From JALZCH01 sp036387135 (GTDB taxonomy: Bacteria; Acidobacteriota; Blastocatellia; Pyrinomonadales; Pyrinomonadaceae): a stretch of DNA of 64,000 bases. Position 1 is the first letter of the stretch, and each line of letters begins with the position of its first letter. The stretch is taken from the NCBI GenBank assembly GCA_036387135.1, contig DASVUH010000078.1, positions 1-64,000 of the forward strand, in the 5' to 3' direction. Below the pieces are notes generated by a model that was given only the letters and a program-made list of their open reading frames with translations, did not search any database and was not told the origin of the DNA. Below are positions 42,195-51,435 of the stretch, piece after piece. Both the position numbers and the translations under genes were made by a program.

Positions 42195-42440
42195 AATAAT
42201 AAAGAACTCCCGCATTAAATATAAAATCAATAATAATTGTAAATGGCATACATTCAAGTACCATTTCGAAGATTTTTTTATAGTCCATTAAAACCGTGTT
42301 GTAACTCTCTAATATAAAATTGACGGTTACAGATTTGTATATTATTCTAAATTTTGAATTCAAACGTTTAGTAATTGGTATCAATCGTAATCTTTAAACA
42401 GTGATTTTTACTATGCCAATTCAATAAGCCATCAAGACAT
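42195..42440. promoter_or_regulatory. Divergent control region with TGTAAC-N20-GTTACA dyad
   Basis: The dyad (arms 42300-42305 and 42326-42331) lies between the flavoprotein and MocR-type genes. The 13-mer ATTGACGGTTACA (42319-42331) recurs inverted at 44946-44958 upstream of the cupin gene, with a similar N20 partner. It is a candidate regulator site. Confidence 0.5.
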
Positions 42441-44033
42441 ATGAAAAAGCAAACATCTGCGTTCCCGTTTGTTTCCCTGTCCGATAGAACCGCGTCCGGT
42501 GTCCCGATGCACCGCCAGATTTACGAAAAAATGCGGCAGGCGATTCTTTCCGGTGAGCTTCCGCCAAAATCGCGCGTTCCGGCTTCGCGGACGCTCGCCG
42601 CGCAGCTCGGCGTATCAAGAATGACAATCGTCAACGCTTACGACCAGCTTTTCGCCGAAGGTTATCTCGAAGGCAAAATCGGCGCGGGAACGTTTGTCGC
42701 TCAGGATTTGCCCGAAGAACTTTTGCAGGCTCCGAAAATAAGAACCGTGAAACCCGCCGCCTTTTCGCGCGAGTTAAATTTATCCAGACAAGGCAGTCAA
42801 ATGGCGCGAGGCTTGGGCGACCTTTTGCGCGAGCATTCGGCGAACAAATTCGCGCCTTTTCAAAATGGGCTGACGGCGATTGATTCATTCCCCTTTGAGA
42901 TTTGGGCGCGCATTGCGTCGCGCTGGAATCGGCACGCGCCCCCGACCACCCTCGTTGAAGGCGGTTTAGCCGGTTTTTATCCGTTGCGCGCGAGCGTTGC
43001 CGCGCATTTGAAATCCGCTCGCGGCGTCAATTGCGAGCCTGGTCAAGTTATCATCACCGCCGGAGCGCAGCAGGCTCTCGCTTTAATCAGTGCGGTTTTC
43101 CTGGAACCGAATGACGAAGTTTGGATCGAAGATCCGGGTTATACGAGCGCCCGCACTTTGCTCGCGCTTTCGAGGGCAAAGCTAATTCCCGTTCCGGTAG
43201 ACGAAGACGGATTGAATATTAAGGCGGCGTGGGAACAGAGCAAAAATCCGAAGCTGATTTACGTGACGCCTTCGCATCAGTATCCGCTCGGCGTGACGAT
43301 GAGCGTCACGCGCCGTCTTTCGCTGATTGAAACGGCGCGCGCAACGGGCGCGTGGATAATCGAAGACGATTATGACAGCGAATACCGCTACGCGGGTCAT
43401 CCGCTGGCGTCTTTGCAGGGACTCGACCGGAACGGTCGCGTGTTGTATGTCGGAACTTTCAGCAAAACGATTTTCCCATCTTTAAAGCTCGGCTGCCTGG
43501 TCGTTCCGCCGGATTTGGTGGACGTTTTTACTGCCGCACGAATGCTCAACGGAGCGCATTCGCCCTTGATTGAACAGGCAATTTTAGCCGAGTTTATCGC
43601 CGAAGGTCATTTTGCTCGCCACGTCCGGCGGATGAGAACGCTTTACGAGGAAAGGCAGAAGATTTTGATTGAGGAAGTGCGGCAAAACTTAAAGGGGTTG
43701 GTTGAGATGAAGCCGGACGATGCCGGAATGCACCTTGTCGGCTGGCTGCCGGACAATTTCGATGACCGCGATGCGGCGCAAAAAGCTGCCGCGGAAAATA
43801 TCAGACTGTCGGCAATTTCCGACCACTGCATCAACGAATATCCGCGTAAGGGCTTAGTATTCGGTTATGCGGCATTTGACGAAAAACAGATACGAGGCGG
43901 AATCGCAAAACTCGCCGAAATTTTGACGGAAATGGCGCGAAATCAAAACGACTTGATGCGGAGAAAACCATTTGCCGGCGGCGGCAAGAGCGGTTTGCGC
44001 TGTGCCGCCGTTCGTTCCCGAATCAACTTTTAA
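42441..44033 (+). CDS. MocR/PdxR-type transcriptional regulator (530 aa)
   Basis: GntR winged helix at residues 15-80 (VPMHRQIYEKMRQAILSGEL, ASRTLAAQLGVSRMTIVNAY). Aminotransferase-like part from about 125: ITAGAQQALALISAVF, SHQYPLGVTMSVTRR, DDYDSEYRYAG and VGTFSKTIFPSLKLG with the PLP lysine. It is the paralogue of 32487-33974 and divergent from the PNPOx-like gene, a common pairing for PdxR-type sensors of PLP. A 20-residue basic extension ends the protein (RRKPFAGGGKSGLRCA). Confidence 0.92.
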   Translation: MKKQTSAFPFVSLSDRTASGVPMHRQIYEKMRQAILSGELPPKSRVPASRTLAAQLGVSRMTIVNAYDQLFAEGYLEGKIGAGTFVAQDLPEELLQAPKIRTVKPAAFSRELNLSRQGSQMARGLGDLLREHSANKFAPFQNGLTAIDSFPFEIWARIASRWNRHAPPTTLVEGGLAGFYPLRASVAAHLKSARGVNCEPGQVIITAGAQQALALISAVFLEPNDEVWIEDPGYTSARTLLALSRAKLIPVPVDEDGLNIKAAWEQSKNPKLIYVTPSHQYPLGVTMSVTRRLSLIETARATGAWIIEDDYDSEYRYAGHPLASLQGLDRNGRVLYVGTFSKTIFPSLKLGCLVVPPDLVDVFTAARMLNGAHSPLIEQAILAEFIAEGHFARHVRRMRTLYEERQKILIEEVRQNLKGLVEMKPDDAGMHLVGWLPDNFDDRDAAQKAAAENIRLSAISDHCINEYPRKGLVFGYAAFDEKQIRGGIAKLAEILTEMARNQNDLMRRKPFAGGGKSGLRCAAVRSRINF

Positions 44034-44128
44034 CGGCACTTTCTATTTTGACTAAGTTTAAATGTAATTATAAAAGCGACAAACGTCATAAGAATGCAGT
44101 TGTTTTCACTATGCCTCGAATAAAATTT

Positions 44129-44593
44129 TTATCCTTCCTGAACGTAATAAATATAATCCACGTGCGGCGGCTCGATTTTTTGGTCGTGAAGCCGCAAGCA
44201 AATCTGCGCTCGGTGAAGGATAGAATGGTAATTGAGCTGAAGCACCACGTCGCGCAGCAGATTTACGCCTTCGGGTTCGTCGGGCATCGGCGCAAAACGG
44301 ATTTCCTCGTTCAAATCTTCATCCTTTAAGCCCGACAGAAATTTCAGCCAATCATTTAAGCTCGCGTCCCAGCGCGCGTTCAATTCTTCAGCCGGGAAAG
44401 CCGCATCGAACCATTTGATTTCAGTTTCCGCCGGGTCTTGCTCGATGCGCCGCATCCATTTATCCTGCGCCCTGATAATATGGCTGAACAGATTGACGGA
44501 TTCTTTATTGTCCGGCATTTGACGCATCGCTTCCAAAGTCAGTTTGTTTGCCCAGTCGTTAAAGCGAAAAGTATCAATTAAATATTGATTCAT
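44129..44593 (-). CDS. DinB-family protein (154 aa)
   Basis: ATG 44591-44593 with GAGGGAAA upstream begins MNQYLIDTFRFNDWANKLTLEAMRQ. VNLFSHIIRAQDKWMRRI carries a His, and LNYHSILHRAQICLRLHDQ has the paired histidines of the four-helix DinB metal site. The longer frame has no support. Probable metal-dependent transferase-like protein; substrate unknown. Confidence 0.82.
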   Translation of the reverse strand: MNQYLIDTFRFNDWANKLTLEAMRQMPDNKESVNLFSHIIRAQDKWMRRIEQDPAETEIKWFDAAFPAEELNARWDASLNDWLKFLSGLKDEDLNEEIRFAPMPDEPEGVNLLRDVVLQLNYHSILHRAQICLRLHDQKIEPPHVDYIYYVQEG

Positions 44594-45020
44594 TATTTCC
44601 CTCGAAAGATTTACCCGAACCGCAAAGGTTTTTTCAGCTCTCGGCTTTGGTGATATTTTGATTTTATGAATAGCCGGTTTTTTCGCAATAGCCACTTTTC
44701 GAGAAAAAAGAAAGTCCGTTTTTACTTAAAAAAAGAATTGCGGCTTTTTACTGAAACCCAAAGGAATGCTCTTTTCATTATTTATCTGTTTCGTTTATTT
44801 GCAACTGCCTTACTCACGCACCACAAAAAAACTGGCACTTGTATTTAAGGCGGTCTCCAATAAAATTTAATTCGATAATATAAATTTGATGCAATCGCAA
44901 ACATTTGATTTTCGATTACTTCAAATTTAGAATAAGGTTTGCGTTTGTAACCGTCAATGCGGAAATAGAAGGTTATGAATTATATTCATTAAAAAAGCCG
45001 GTAAGCGGGATTCAGAAAAA
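44594..45020. other. Intergenic region before the cupin gene
   Basis: Contains one foldback-repeat arm (44831-44842) and the TGTAACCGTCAAT motif (44946-44958) with GTTATG 20 nt later. No gene supported. Confidence 0.5.
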
Positions 45021-45332
45021 ATGAGAACGATCAAAGGTAAAGATTTCAAAGCGGACAAGGCTTGGGGAGCAATTGACATTGCTAATATAAACGGCGTCAC
45101 GACGCGACTGCATTGGACAGACAAACCCTATAAATGGCACGTCAACGACGGCGAAGAAGTTTTTGCCGTTTTAGACGGCGCGGTGGAAATGCGCTGCCGC
45201 GAAAACGGTGATGAAAAAAGAATCCGGCTTGACGCGGGCGACATTTTCTTTGCCGAAATAGGCTGCGAGCACGTCGCTCATCCGCTTGGAGAAGCTCGAA
45301 TTCTGGTGATCGAAAAAGAAGGCAGCGTTTGA
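45021..45332 (+). CDS. Single-domain cupin protein (103 aa)
   Basis: A short beta-barrel: WHVNDGEEVFAVLDGAVEM (cupin motif 1, with the G(X)5HXH pattern reduced), RLDAGDIFFAEIGCEHVAH (motif 2 with a His). It binds a small ligand or metal; substrate unknown. It may belong to the regulon of the MocR-type protein because of the shared motif upstream. The aminotransferase-like remnant follows. Confidence 0.8.
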   Translation: MRTIKGKDFKADKAWGAIDIANINGVTTRLHWTDKPYKWHVNDGEEVFAVLDGAVEMRCRENGDEKRIRLDAGDIFFAEIGCEHVAHPLGEARILVIEKEGSV

Positions 45333-45422
45333 GAGGCAAGCGTTTATAAGCAATCGGACAGAAAGGATGCGGCAAAGCCCTAACCGTCCGCCGCTAATAA
45401 ACCAGGAGATTGTAGTTGAATT

Positions 45423-46046
45423 ATGACCGAAATTATAAACACTGATGAATCTGTGATTCCTTCGCAACGCGATTTGTTCGAAATTCCAGAGGATATTACC
45501 TACTTAAACTGTGCTTCCATCTCGCCGCAGTTGCGTTCCGGGACAGCCGCCGGATTCGAGTCAGTTAAAACGAAAGCCGCGCCGTGGCGCATTACCTCGG
45601 AACAATGGTTTACGGACGCGAAAACCTTGCGCGAGCTTGCAGCCAAAATTATCGGCTCGGAAAAGGAATCAATCGCCGTCATTCCCTCAGCCAGTTACGG
45701 AATTGCCGCCGCCGCAAACGCGCGGGTTGAACGCGGGCAATCAATCGTTTTACTCGATAATGAATTTCCCTCAAACTACTACGCCTGGAAAGAGCTTGCA
45801 AAGGAGCGCGGCGCGAGCATCATTCTAGTCCAAAAAGGCGACGGCGAGACTTGGACGCAGGAGATTCTCGAAGCAATTGATGACAATACCGCTGCTGTAT
45901 CGGTGCCGAATTGTCATTGGACCGACGGAAGCCTTGTTGACCTCGAACGGGTAGGCGAGAAGGCGCGCTCGGTGGGAGCGATGTTCGTCGTTGACGCGAG
46001 TCAATCTTTAGGCACGTACCCACTCGACCTCGCAAAAGTGCAGTGA
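45423..46046 (+). pseudogene. Truncated class-V aminotransferase/selenocysteine-lyase-like protein (207 aa)
   Basis: N-terminal half of the class-V fold: YLNCASISPQLRSG, IIGSEKESIAVIPSASYGIAAAAN, LLDNEFPSNYYAWKELAKERGA and MFVVDASQSLGTYPLDLAKVQ, which ends in TGA. Family members continue about 170 more residues, including the PLP-binding lysine that should come shortly after DASQS. That part is missing, and the next gene starts 7 bp later, so this copy is probably inactive, or it has a changed function. Confidence 0.65.
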
Positions 46047-46053
46047 AAATAAT

Positions 46054-46713
46054 ATGCCTTTAGATATAAATACAAGCAAATTCAAATTTATCGGCGGCAA
46101 TCTCGGTCTCGATTTTGTCAATACCGTGAATGGCAGAACGAGCAGCCCGAATAAAAAAAACGGGCGCGATTATTACGAGGCATATCCATCCGACAAGCTG
46201 GAGAGTTACGCTGATTTAATCGGTTGGAGTTTGAAAGCCGGATTGTTTGGCGAAAAGGAAGCGAAAAACCTTCTGCGGGCTGCGGAAGATGATTCGTCGG
46301 CAGCGAACGCAGTTTTAAAAAGAGCCGTAAATCTTCGGGAAAGCATTTATCGCCTTTTCAAATCGGTTGCAGAAGGCTGGCAGCCGGAGGCGGAAGATTT
46401 GGAAAAACTGAATCGGGAATTAAGCATCGCTCGCCGCCATCAAAGATTAGTAGCGGCAAAAAACGGTTTTGCCTTTGAATGGATTGACCGCGCGGGGGGG
46501 CTTGACCGGATGCTCTGGCAAATCTCCGAATCGGCGACGAATTTACTTATCAGCGGAGATTTGACGAGAATTCGTCATTGCGTAAATGATGTCTGTAACT
46601 GGCTGTTTCTGGACACGAGCCGCAATCGCACCCGGCAATGGTGCGTGATGCAGGATTGCGGCAACGTGGCGAAAGTGCGCCGCTTCAGAGCAAAACAACA
46701 AGCTGAACAATAA
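46054..46713 (+). CDS. CGNR zinc-finger (ABATE) regulator (219 aa)
   Basis: N-terminal ABATE domain (GGNLGLDFVNTVNGR) and C-terminal CGNR zinc finger: CVNDVCNWLFLDTSRNRTRQWCVMQDCGNVAKVRRFRAKQ split as C..C...W C...CGN, with basic helix. Such proteins are thought to be DNA-binding regulators linked to stress. ATG 46054 is seven bases after the truncated aminotransferase, so the pair may have been one transcription unit. Confidence 0.88.
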   Translation: MPLDINTSKFKFIGGNLGLDFVNTVNGRTSSPNKKNGRDYYEAYPSDKLESYADLIGWSLKAGLFGEKEAKNLLRAAEDDSSAANAVLKRAVNLRESIYRLFKSVAEGWQPEAEDLEKLNRELSIARRHQRLVAAKNGFAFEWIDRAGGLDRMLWQISESATNLLISGDLTRIRHCVNDVCNWLFLDTSRNRTRQWCVMQDCGNVAKVRRFRAKQQAEQ

Positions 46714-47052
46714 TTTCAAGAGAGATGCTCTACTGTGGTTCGACTGCGGCGACCGGATTGCTCGTGTTTTTCTTAAAATCCAGAGCAAAGCCGAACGCTA
46801 AATTGGAAGTTGTCAGCGGAAGAGTCGAAACGATTTCTAAATGAAATCTAGTTTCGTTACAACCGGAATCAATCAAAACAACCTGAATGAAGCTCGTTAA
46901 CTTCGCCGAATGAGAAACTTCTACAACTCACACCGCCGGATTTTTCTTTTAGCCTGCGAAAAAGAACCGGGCGGACGATTGTAACGAAGTAAAATCTGAA
47001 ATTGCTAACAAAAAACTCGTTGACAGTAGATTTGAATCTATCTTTGAACACT
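46714..47052. other. Gene-free region after the CGNR gene
   Basis: No gene or clear structure; only shadow frames. Confidence 0.5.
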
Positions 47053-47922
47053 TTATAAATTTGGCAACGCTACACCTACTGCTTTAATGGGAGAATGTTG
47101 ATTTGCTTCAATGACGGCGGTTTGCTTTTTCGGTAATTGAATCGTAAACACTGCTCCTTGCCCGCAGCCCGCGCTGTCAGCCTTGATGCTTCCGCCGTGA
47201 AGCTCGATTATCTGGCGAACGATAGACAATCCGAGACCTAAACCCTCGCGTTTTGCAATGGCGCTATTCTCGGCTTGGCGAAAAGGCTCGAAAACAAACG
47301 GCAGAAATTCTGAATCAATTCCTTGCCCGGTGTCGCTGACGGTAATCTCAAGATGAAGCTCTTGCCGTTCGGTCGTGACACAGATTTTTCCGCCGGGCGC
47401 GGTGAATTTGACGGCGTTTGCAAGAAGATTCCATAAGACCTGTTCGAGTCGGTGCGAATCCGCCGTAAACTGTCCTAAATTAGGCGCAAAATTCGCGTCA
47501 AGCTTTATTTGCTTAGCCTCAGCTAAAACCTTGAAATCATTCAAAACGTCTTCAAAAATCGGGGCGATTTCTATTTCACGCAAATTTAAGCGAAGTTTTC
47601 CGTTGCTGATTTGAGAAACGTCCAAAAGGTCTTCGATGAGTTTCACCTGCCGCTTAACGCCCCGGTTTATGGACTCGATTGCTCGCCTGGCAGCCTGCTC
47701 ATTCAGCTTTTCGTATTGAAGCAATTCGAGCCAGCCGACGATTAAGTTCAGCGGATTTCGCAGCTCGTGCGCGACGATCATTAAAAATTCGTCTTTTTGC
47801 CGGTTGGCGGTTTCGGCGCGGACGCGCGCTTCACGTTCGCGCTCGATGAATTCAAAACATTCGCCAACCATATCTTCAAATTTGTCCAAAGGCTTGAATA
47901 GAGCCACTGTTGGATCGCTCAT
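47053..47922 (-). CDS. Orphan histidine kinase without a sensor domain (289 aa)
   Basis: HisKA with phospho-acceptor H52 in IVAHELRNPLNLIVGWLELL, followed by a linker and HATPase_c motifs: VLWNLLANAVKFTAPGGKI (N box), VSDTGQGIDSEFLPFVFEPF (G1), GLGLGLSIVRQIIELHGG (G2). Only about 45 residues precede the kinase core, with no membrane segment, so it is soluble and probably partners a separate sensor. ATG 47920-47922 has GGAGAAAA upstream. No response regulator is adjacent. Confidence 0.9.
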   Translation of the reverse strand: MSDPTVALFKPLDKFEDMVGECFEFIEREREARVRAETANRQKDEFLMIVAHELRNPLNLIVGWLELLQYEKLNEQAARRAIESINRGVKRQVKLIEDLLDVSQISNGKLRLNLREIEIAPIFEDVLNDFKVLAEAKQIKLDANFAPNLGQFTADSHRLEQVLWNLLANAVKFTAPGGKICVTTERQELHLEITVSDTGQGIDSEFLPFVFEPFRQAENSAIAKREGLGLGLSIVRQIIELHGGSIKADSAGCGQGAVFTIQLPKKQTAVIEANQHSPIKAVGVALPNL

Positions 47923-48291
47923 TTTATTTTCTCCGTAAATTTTTTATTTCCAGAAACTTCCTGATTTGTGCGCAAATTTTCATCCGGGGAGTTCCGCACT
48001 CACCTTTTAGATTGTTCTCTTGATGTCAAAAACAACATTTATGCCAATCTTTATCAGGTTGCAGAAACTAAAAAATGCCCGAATTATCAGGCTTTTATGG
48101 TTGTGACTTAAATTGTTAAAAGGACAACCGGCGACGAAATACCGACTAAAGATGCCATAGTGTCATTATGTTTACGCTTTTGCCTTCACAAGCCCCTTTT
48201 ACTTGTCTAAATTATTCTTAAATTACTTTTCGGATTCGCTCATATTTGAGGAGCTTAGGGATTGACTCACGGCGATTATGAAATTCCGCGA
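47923..48291. other. Intergenic region between the kinase and porin genes
   Basis: No gene supported; the divergent-looking ends hold no clear operator. It is AT-rich. Confidence 0.45.
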
Positions 48292-49884
48292 CTAGAATTT
48301 GTAAGTCACCCAGGCGGTAAAGAAATCAATGTCCTTGCCGGGCGGAGTCTCTTTCAAAAATTTCCCGGCGAAAAAGTGCGTATAGCTGGCGACAAAAGTA
48401 ATATGACGATCAACCGCCCAAACGGCTGTCGCTGACGGCTGCGTGCCGACGTATCGGCTGCGGCTCAAATTTCCCGGTTTGAGCAAAACTCCGCCGGAGT
48501 TGTAAATTCCGTCGCGCGTGCTCTGCCGCCAGTAAAACATCGTGTCGAAAGTGAGCAAAACGCGCTTGGGAAACTTAAAATTAATGTGCGGATGCAAATT
48601 CATAAAATTGCTCGAACCGAGCAGACCGATTTCGCCGCCGAAGTAGTTTCCCGGAGAAAACAGCCCGTTGAAAGTTTCGAGCCGGGCGTCGTTCGTTTTT
48701 TTGTCGCCCGAAGCGATGTTTGCCCGCAGACCGACGCGCGGCGCGAAACGTGTCCCGGCAAAGGTATAACCGTTGTCCGAGGCGATCATCCACGCGCGGA
48801 TTGCGCCGCTTTTAAATTCGCCGAACTGATATGTAAATTCGTTGGCGTAGTCAATTGCGCCCGCGTTCCCGGCAAATCTCGCCCCGATACTCTGGCGGAT
48901 TTCGCGCCCGGTGCCGGTGTCGAACCGCGCTTGCTTGCGGTCGAGTCCCAGGTAATAAAAGCCGACACTGCTTTTACCCACAAAATTGAGCTTTCGCTCT
49001 CCGAGAGCGCCCCAAAACGTCGTTTGACGATCAGGGATGTCGTCGAAATAACCCCGATTCGATTCGACGGGTTTTACCGCAAAGCCGTCGAACCTCCACT
49101 TGCCGTTTTTGACCGTGGCGCGCAGCCCATCGAAAGAAGCGCGCACGTTCGGACCTTCGCGGAAATTAATGAGGCGCGTTGCCGGGATAAGCATCTCCTG
49201 CCGCCCGGCTCTAAAGTTGACGTTGATTTTTTCGCCCGCGTCGAAATTAACGTCAACGAATGCCTGATTGAAATCGAGCTTGTTTTCATCCAACACGGGA
49301 CGCGGTCCGCCGCTTCTTCCGGCTTCGACGTTGCTGCGGAGCTGGACAAACGCGCGCGCATTTTTACCGAAATGCCAGTCGCCGTGCAGCATATAACGCT
49401 GCAAGGAATATCCGTCTCCGTCCGGGGGCGCGGCGCCCCAAAAGTCGTTGCGAAACGTTTCGAATCGCTGGCGAATTTCGCCGCCGACGGACATATACCA
49501 ATCGGATTTTTCCTTCCGAAGCGGAATGTATTTCAAGCGGTCGAGCCGCTCGCGGCGCAAAGATTTATCCCGCAGATAACTGTAATCTTCGAGGTAGCGA
49601 AGCTGTTGGAGCGGCGGCGGGCGAAACTCGGCTCGTGAGAGCACGGAATCGGCAGATTTGTCACCGGCTTCGTCTTCCGCAGCAAACTTTGTCGTCCCAT
49701 CGTTTTCCACCGGCGGAATCGGTTTTGGCTTAACGACGGAAGACTGTTCTTTTACTGTTTCTTCATTCTGCCGCGCGGTAGCTTGGTGTGGTGCAAAGAC
49801 CGAAATAAGCGCTGATAAAATTACAATCGAAAATGATGAGCAGTTGAACGGTGATTTCCTAAAATTAAATTCCTGTCCTTTCAT
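48292..49884 (-). CDS. Alginate-export-family outer-membrane porin (530 aa)
   Basis: ATG 49882-49884 (two codons after an alternative ATG) starts a signal region (SIVILSALISVFAPHQATA). After an acidic disordered linker the barrel has SVGGEIRQRFETFRNDFWG, LHGDWHFGKNARAFVQLRSNVEAG, FRAGRQEMLIPATRLINFREGPNVRASFDGLRATV and a C-terminal FTAWVTYKF typical of alginate_exp porins. It may pass an organic or sugar-like anion. Next to the type II NADH dehydrogenase gene. Confidence 0.85.
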   Translation of the reverse strand: MKGQEFNFRKSPFNCSSFSIVILSALISVFAPHQATARQNEETVKEQSSVVKPKPIPPVENDGTTKFAAEDEAGDKSADSVLSRAEFRPPPLQQLRYLEDYSYLRDKSLRRERLDRLKYIPLRKEKSDWYMSVGGEIRQRFETFRNDFWGAAPPDGDGYSLQRYMLHGDWHFGKNARAFVQLRSNVEAGRSGGPRPVLDENKLDFNQAFVDVNFDAGEKINVNFRAGRQEMLIPATRLINFREGPNVRASFDGLRATVKNGKWRFDGFAVKPVESNRGYFDDIPDRQTTFWGALGERKLNFVGKSSVGFYYLGLDRKQARFDTGTGREIRQSIGARFAGNAGAIDYANEFTYQFGEFKSGAIRAWMIASDNGYTFAGTRFAPRVGLRANIASGDKKTNDARLETFNGLFSPGNYFGGEIGLLGSSNFMNLHPHINFKFPKRVLLTFDTMFYWRQSTRDGIYNSGGVLLKPGNLSRSRYVGTQPSATAVWAVDRHITFVASYTHFFAGKFLKETPPGKDIDFFTAWVTYKF

Positions 49885-49927
49885 TGCCATTCAGTTTCGG
49901 GTTGCGGATTTTTATCGTTTAGCGTAA

Positions 49928-51271
49928 TCAACTTTTCGCGGTCATCCTCATTTTTGAAGCTGTGCCGTTTTCAGCAATTGCCTTTTCGGTCGGCTTCTTT
50001 ACGCGCCCCAGTTCGGCGGCGTTGCCAACGATCAGGCGCGCGCTCCGTTCGCGCGTAAAATACGCCCATACCCATTCGCTCAAAACGGCAAAGCGGCTGC
50101 GAAAATTGATTAGTAAAACGATGTGCACGAACACCCACATCAACCACGCGACGAAACCCGAAAAATGCCAGTCTCCAAATTCGGCGATGGCTTTGTTTCT
50201 GCCGATGGTCGCCATCGTGCCCCGGTTGACGTAGCGAAACGCCCGGCGCGTCTCGCCGCGCAAATCGCCTAAAATATTTTTCGCGGCGTGCTCGCCTTCC
50301 TGTATCGCCGCCGGAGAAAGTCCCGGCACAATGACGCCGCTCGCGTCTTTCAAAAAAGCCATATCGCCGATGACGAAAATGTTTTTGTGAGCCGGAATAG
50401 ATAAATCCGGCTCGACCGGAACTCTGCCAGCGCGGTCGGTTCCTGCGCCTAAAGCCTCGCCCAGCCGCGAAGCCATAACGCCCGTCGCCCATATTGCGAC
50501 GCGGCATTCGATCCATTGATCGCCGACTTTAATGCGGTTCGGTTCAACTCGTTCGACGAAACTGTTCAGGAAAACTTCCACACCCAACTCGCGCAGTTGG
50601 CGTTCGGCGCTTTTTGAGAGGTCTGCGGCGAAAGTTCCTAATACTTCGGGCGACCCTTCGAACAACAAGACGCGCGTCTTTTTCGTGTCAATCGCCTTAA
50701 AATCTTTTTCCAGAGATTGCCGGGCGATTCCGGCAATCGCTCCCGCCAGTTCAACTCCCGTCGGACCGCCGCCGATAACGGCAAACACCAACGGTTGATG
50801 TTTTCCGGTTAAAATCGCTTCGCGCTCGGCTAATTCAAAAGCGAGCAGCACGCGGCGGCGTATTTCCACCGCATCCTCGACCGTTTTCAAACCCGGCGCG
50901 TCGCGTTCCCATTCGTCATGTCCGAAATAAGAGTGGCGCGCGCCCGCGGCGACAATCAAATAATCAAACTCGATCTCCGCGCCGTCTTCGAGCTGGACAA
51001 GCCGTTTCTCTTTATCGAAACCGGCGACTTCGCCCAGCACGACTTCCGTGTTTTTGTAGTGATGCAGAACGCGGCGAATCGGCACGGCTACTTCTCCGGG
51101 CGATAAAACCGCAGTCGCCACCTGATACAAAAGCGGCTGAAAAATGAAATGATTCGTCCGGTCAATCAAAGTCACCTCAACTGCTTTGTTGCCGAGCGTT
51201 TGCGCCGCTCGCACGCCGCCAAAACCGCCCCCGACAATCACAACCTTCGGTTTTTTAACATCCTTCTTCAT
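49928..51271 (-). CDS. ndh: Type II NADH dehydrogenase (NAD(P)/FAD oxidoreductase) (447 aa)
   Basis: Moves electrons from NADH to quinone without proton pumping. ATG 51269-51271 has AGGAGATTG upstream; the longer frame lacks support. FAD site VVIVGGGFGGVRAAQ near residue 10, NAD site VFAVIGGGPTGVELAGA about 160, FVIGDMAF flavin contact about 300 and a hydrophobic C-terminal region (FVAWLMWVFVHIVLLI) for membrane binding. Alternative: another NDH-2-like disulfide reductase. Confidence 0.88.
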   Translation of the reverse strand: MKKDVKKPKVVIVGGGFGGVRAAQTLGNKAVEVTLIDRTNHFIFQPLLYQVATAVLSPGEVAVPIRRVLHHYKNTEVVLGEVAGFDKEKRLVQLEDGAEIEFDYLIVAAGARHSYFGHDEWERDAPGLKTVEDAVEIRRRVLLAFELAEREAILTGKHQPLVFAVIGGGPTGVELAGAIAGIARQSLEKDFKAIDTKKTRVLLFEGSPEVLGTFAADLSKSAERQLRELGVEVFLNSFVERVEPNRIKVGDQWIECRVAIWATGVMASRLGEALGAGTDRAGRVPVEPDLSIPAHKNIFVIGDMAFLKDASGVIVPGLSPAAIQEGEHAAKNILGDLRGETRRAFRYVNRGTMATIGRNKAIAEFGDWHFSGFVAWLMWVFVHIVLLINFRSRFAVLSEWVWAYFTRERSARLIVGNAAELGRVKKPTEKAIAENGTASKMRMTAKS

Positions 51272-51435
51272 ACAATCTCCTGAAACCGAAAAAAGTCTCT
51301 CTACAGTTTGGCTGGGCACGAATGTTAATCCGAAAAACCTGTGCGATAACTCCACCGCTTTTTTCTGTTTCAATAGCTGATGGGGCGACACTCGACAGAA
51401 AAAACAATAAATTAGAGTTCGACTGCGAAACCCAA

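Noticed and set aside
48586..49638. Long frame opposite the alginate-export-type gene (350 aa)
   Set aside because: It is the antisense shadow of a well-supported porin gene; it has no domain or ribosome site.
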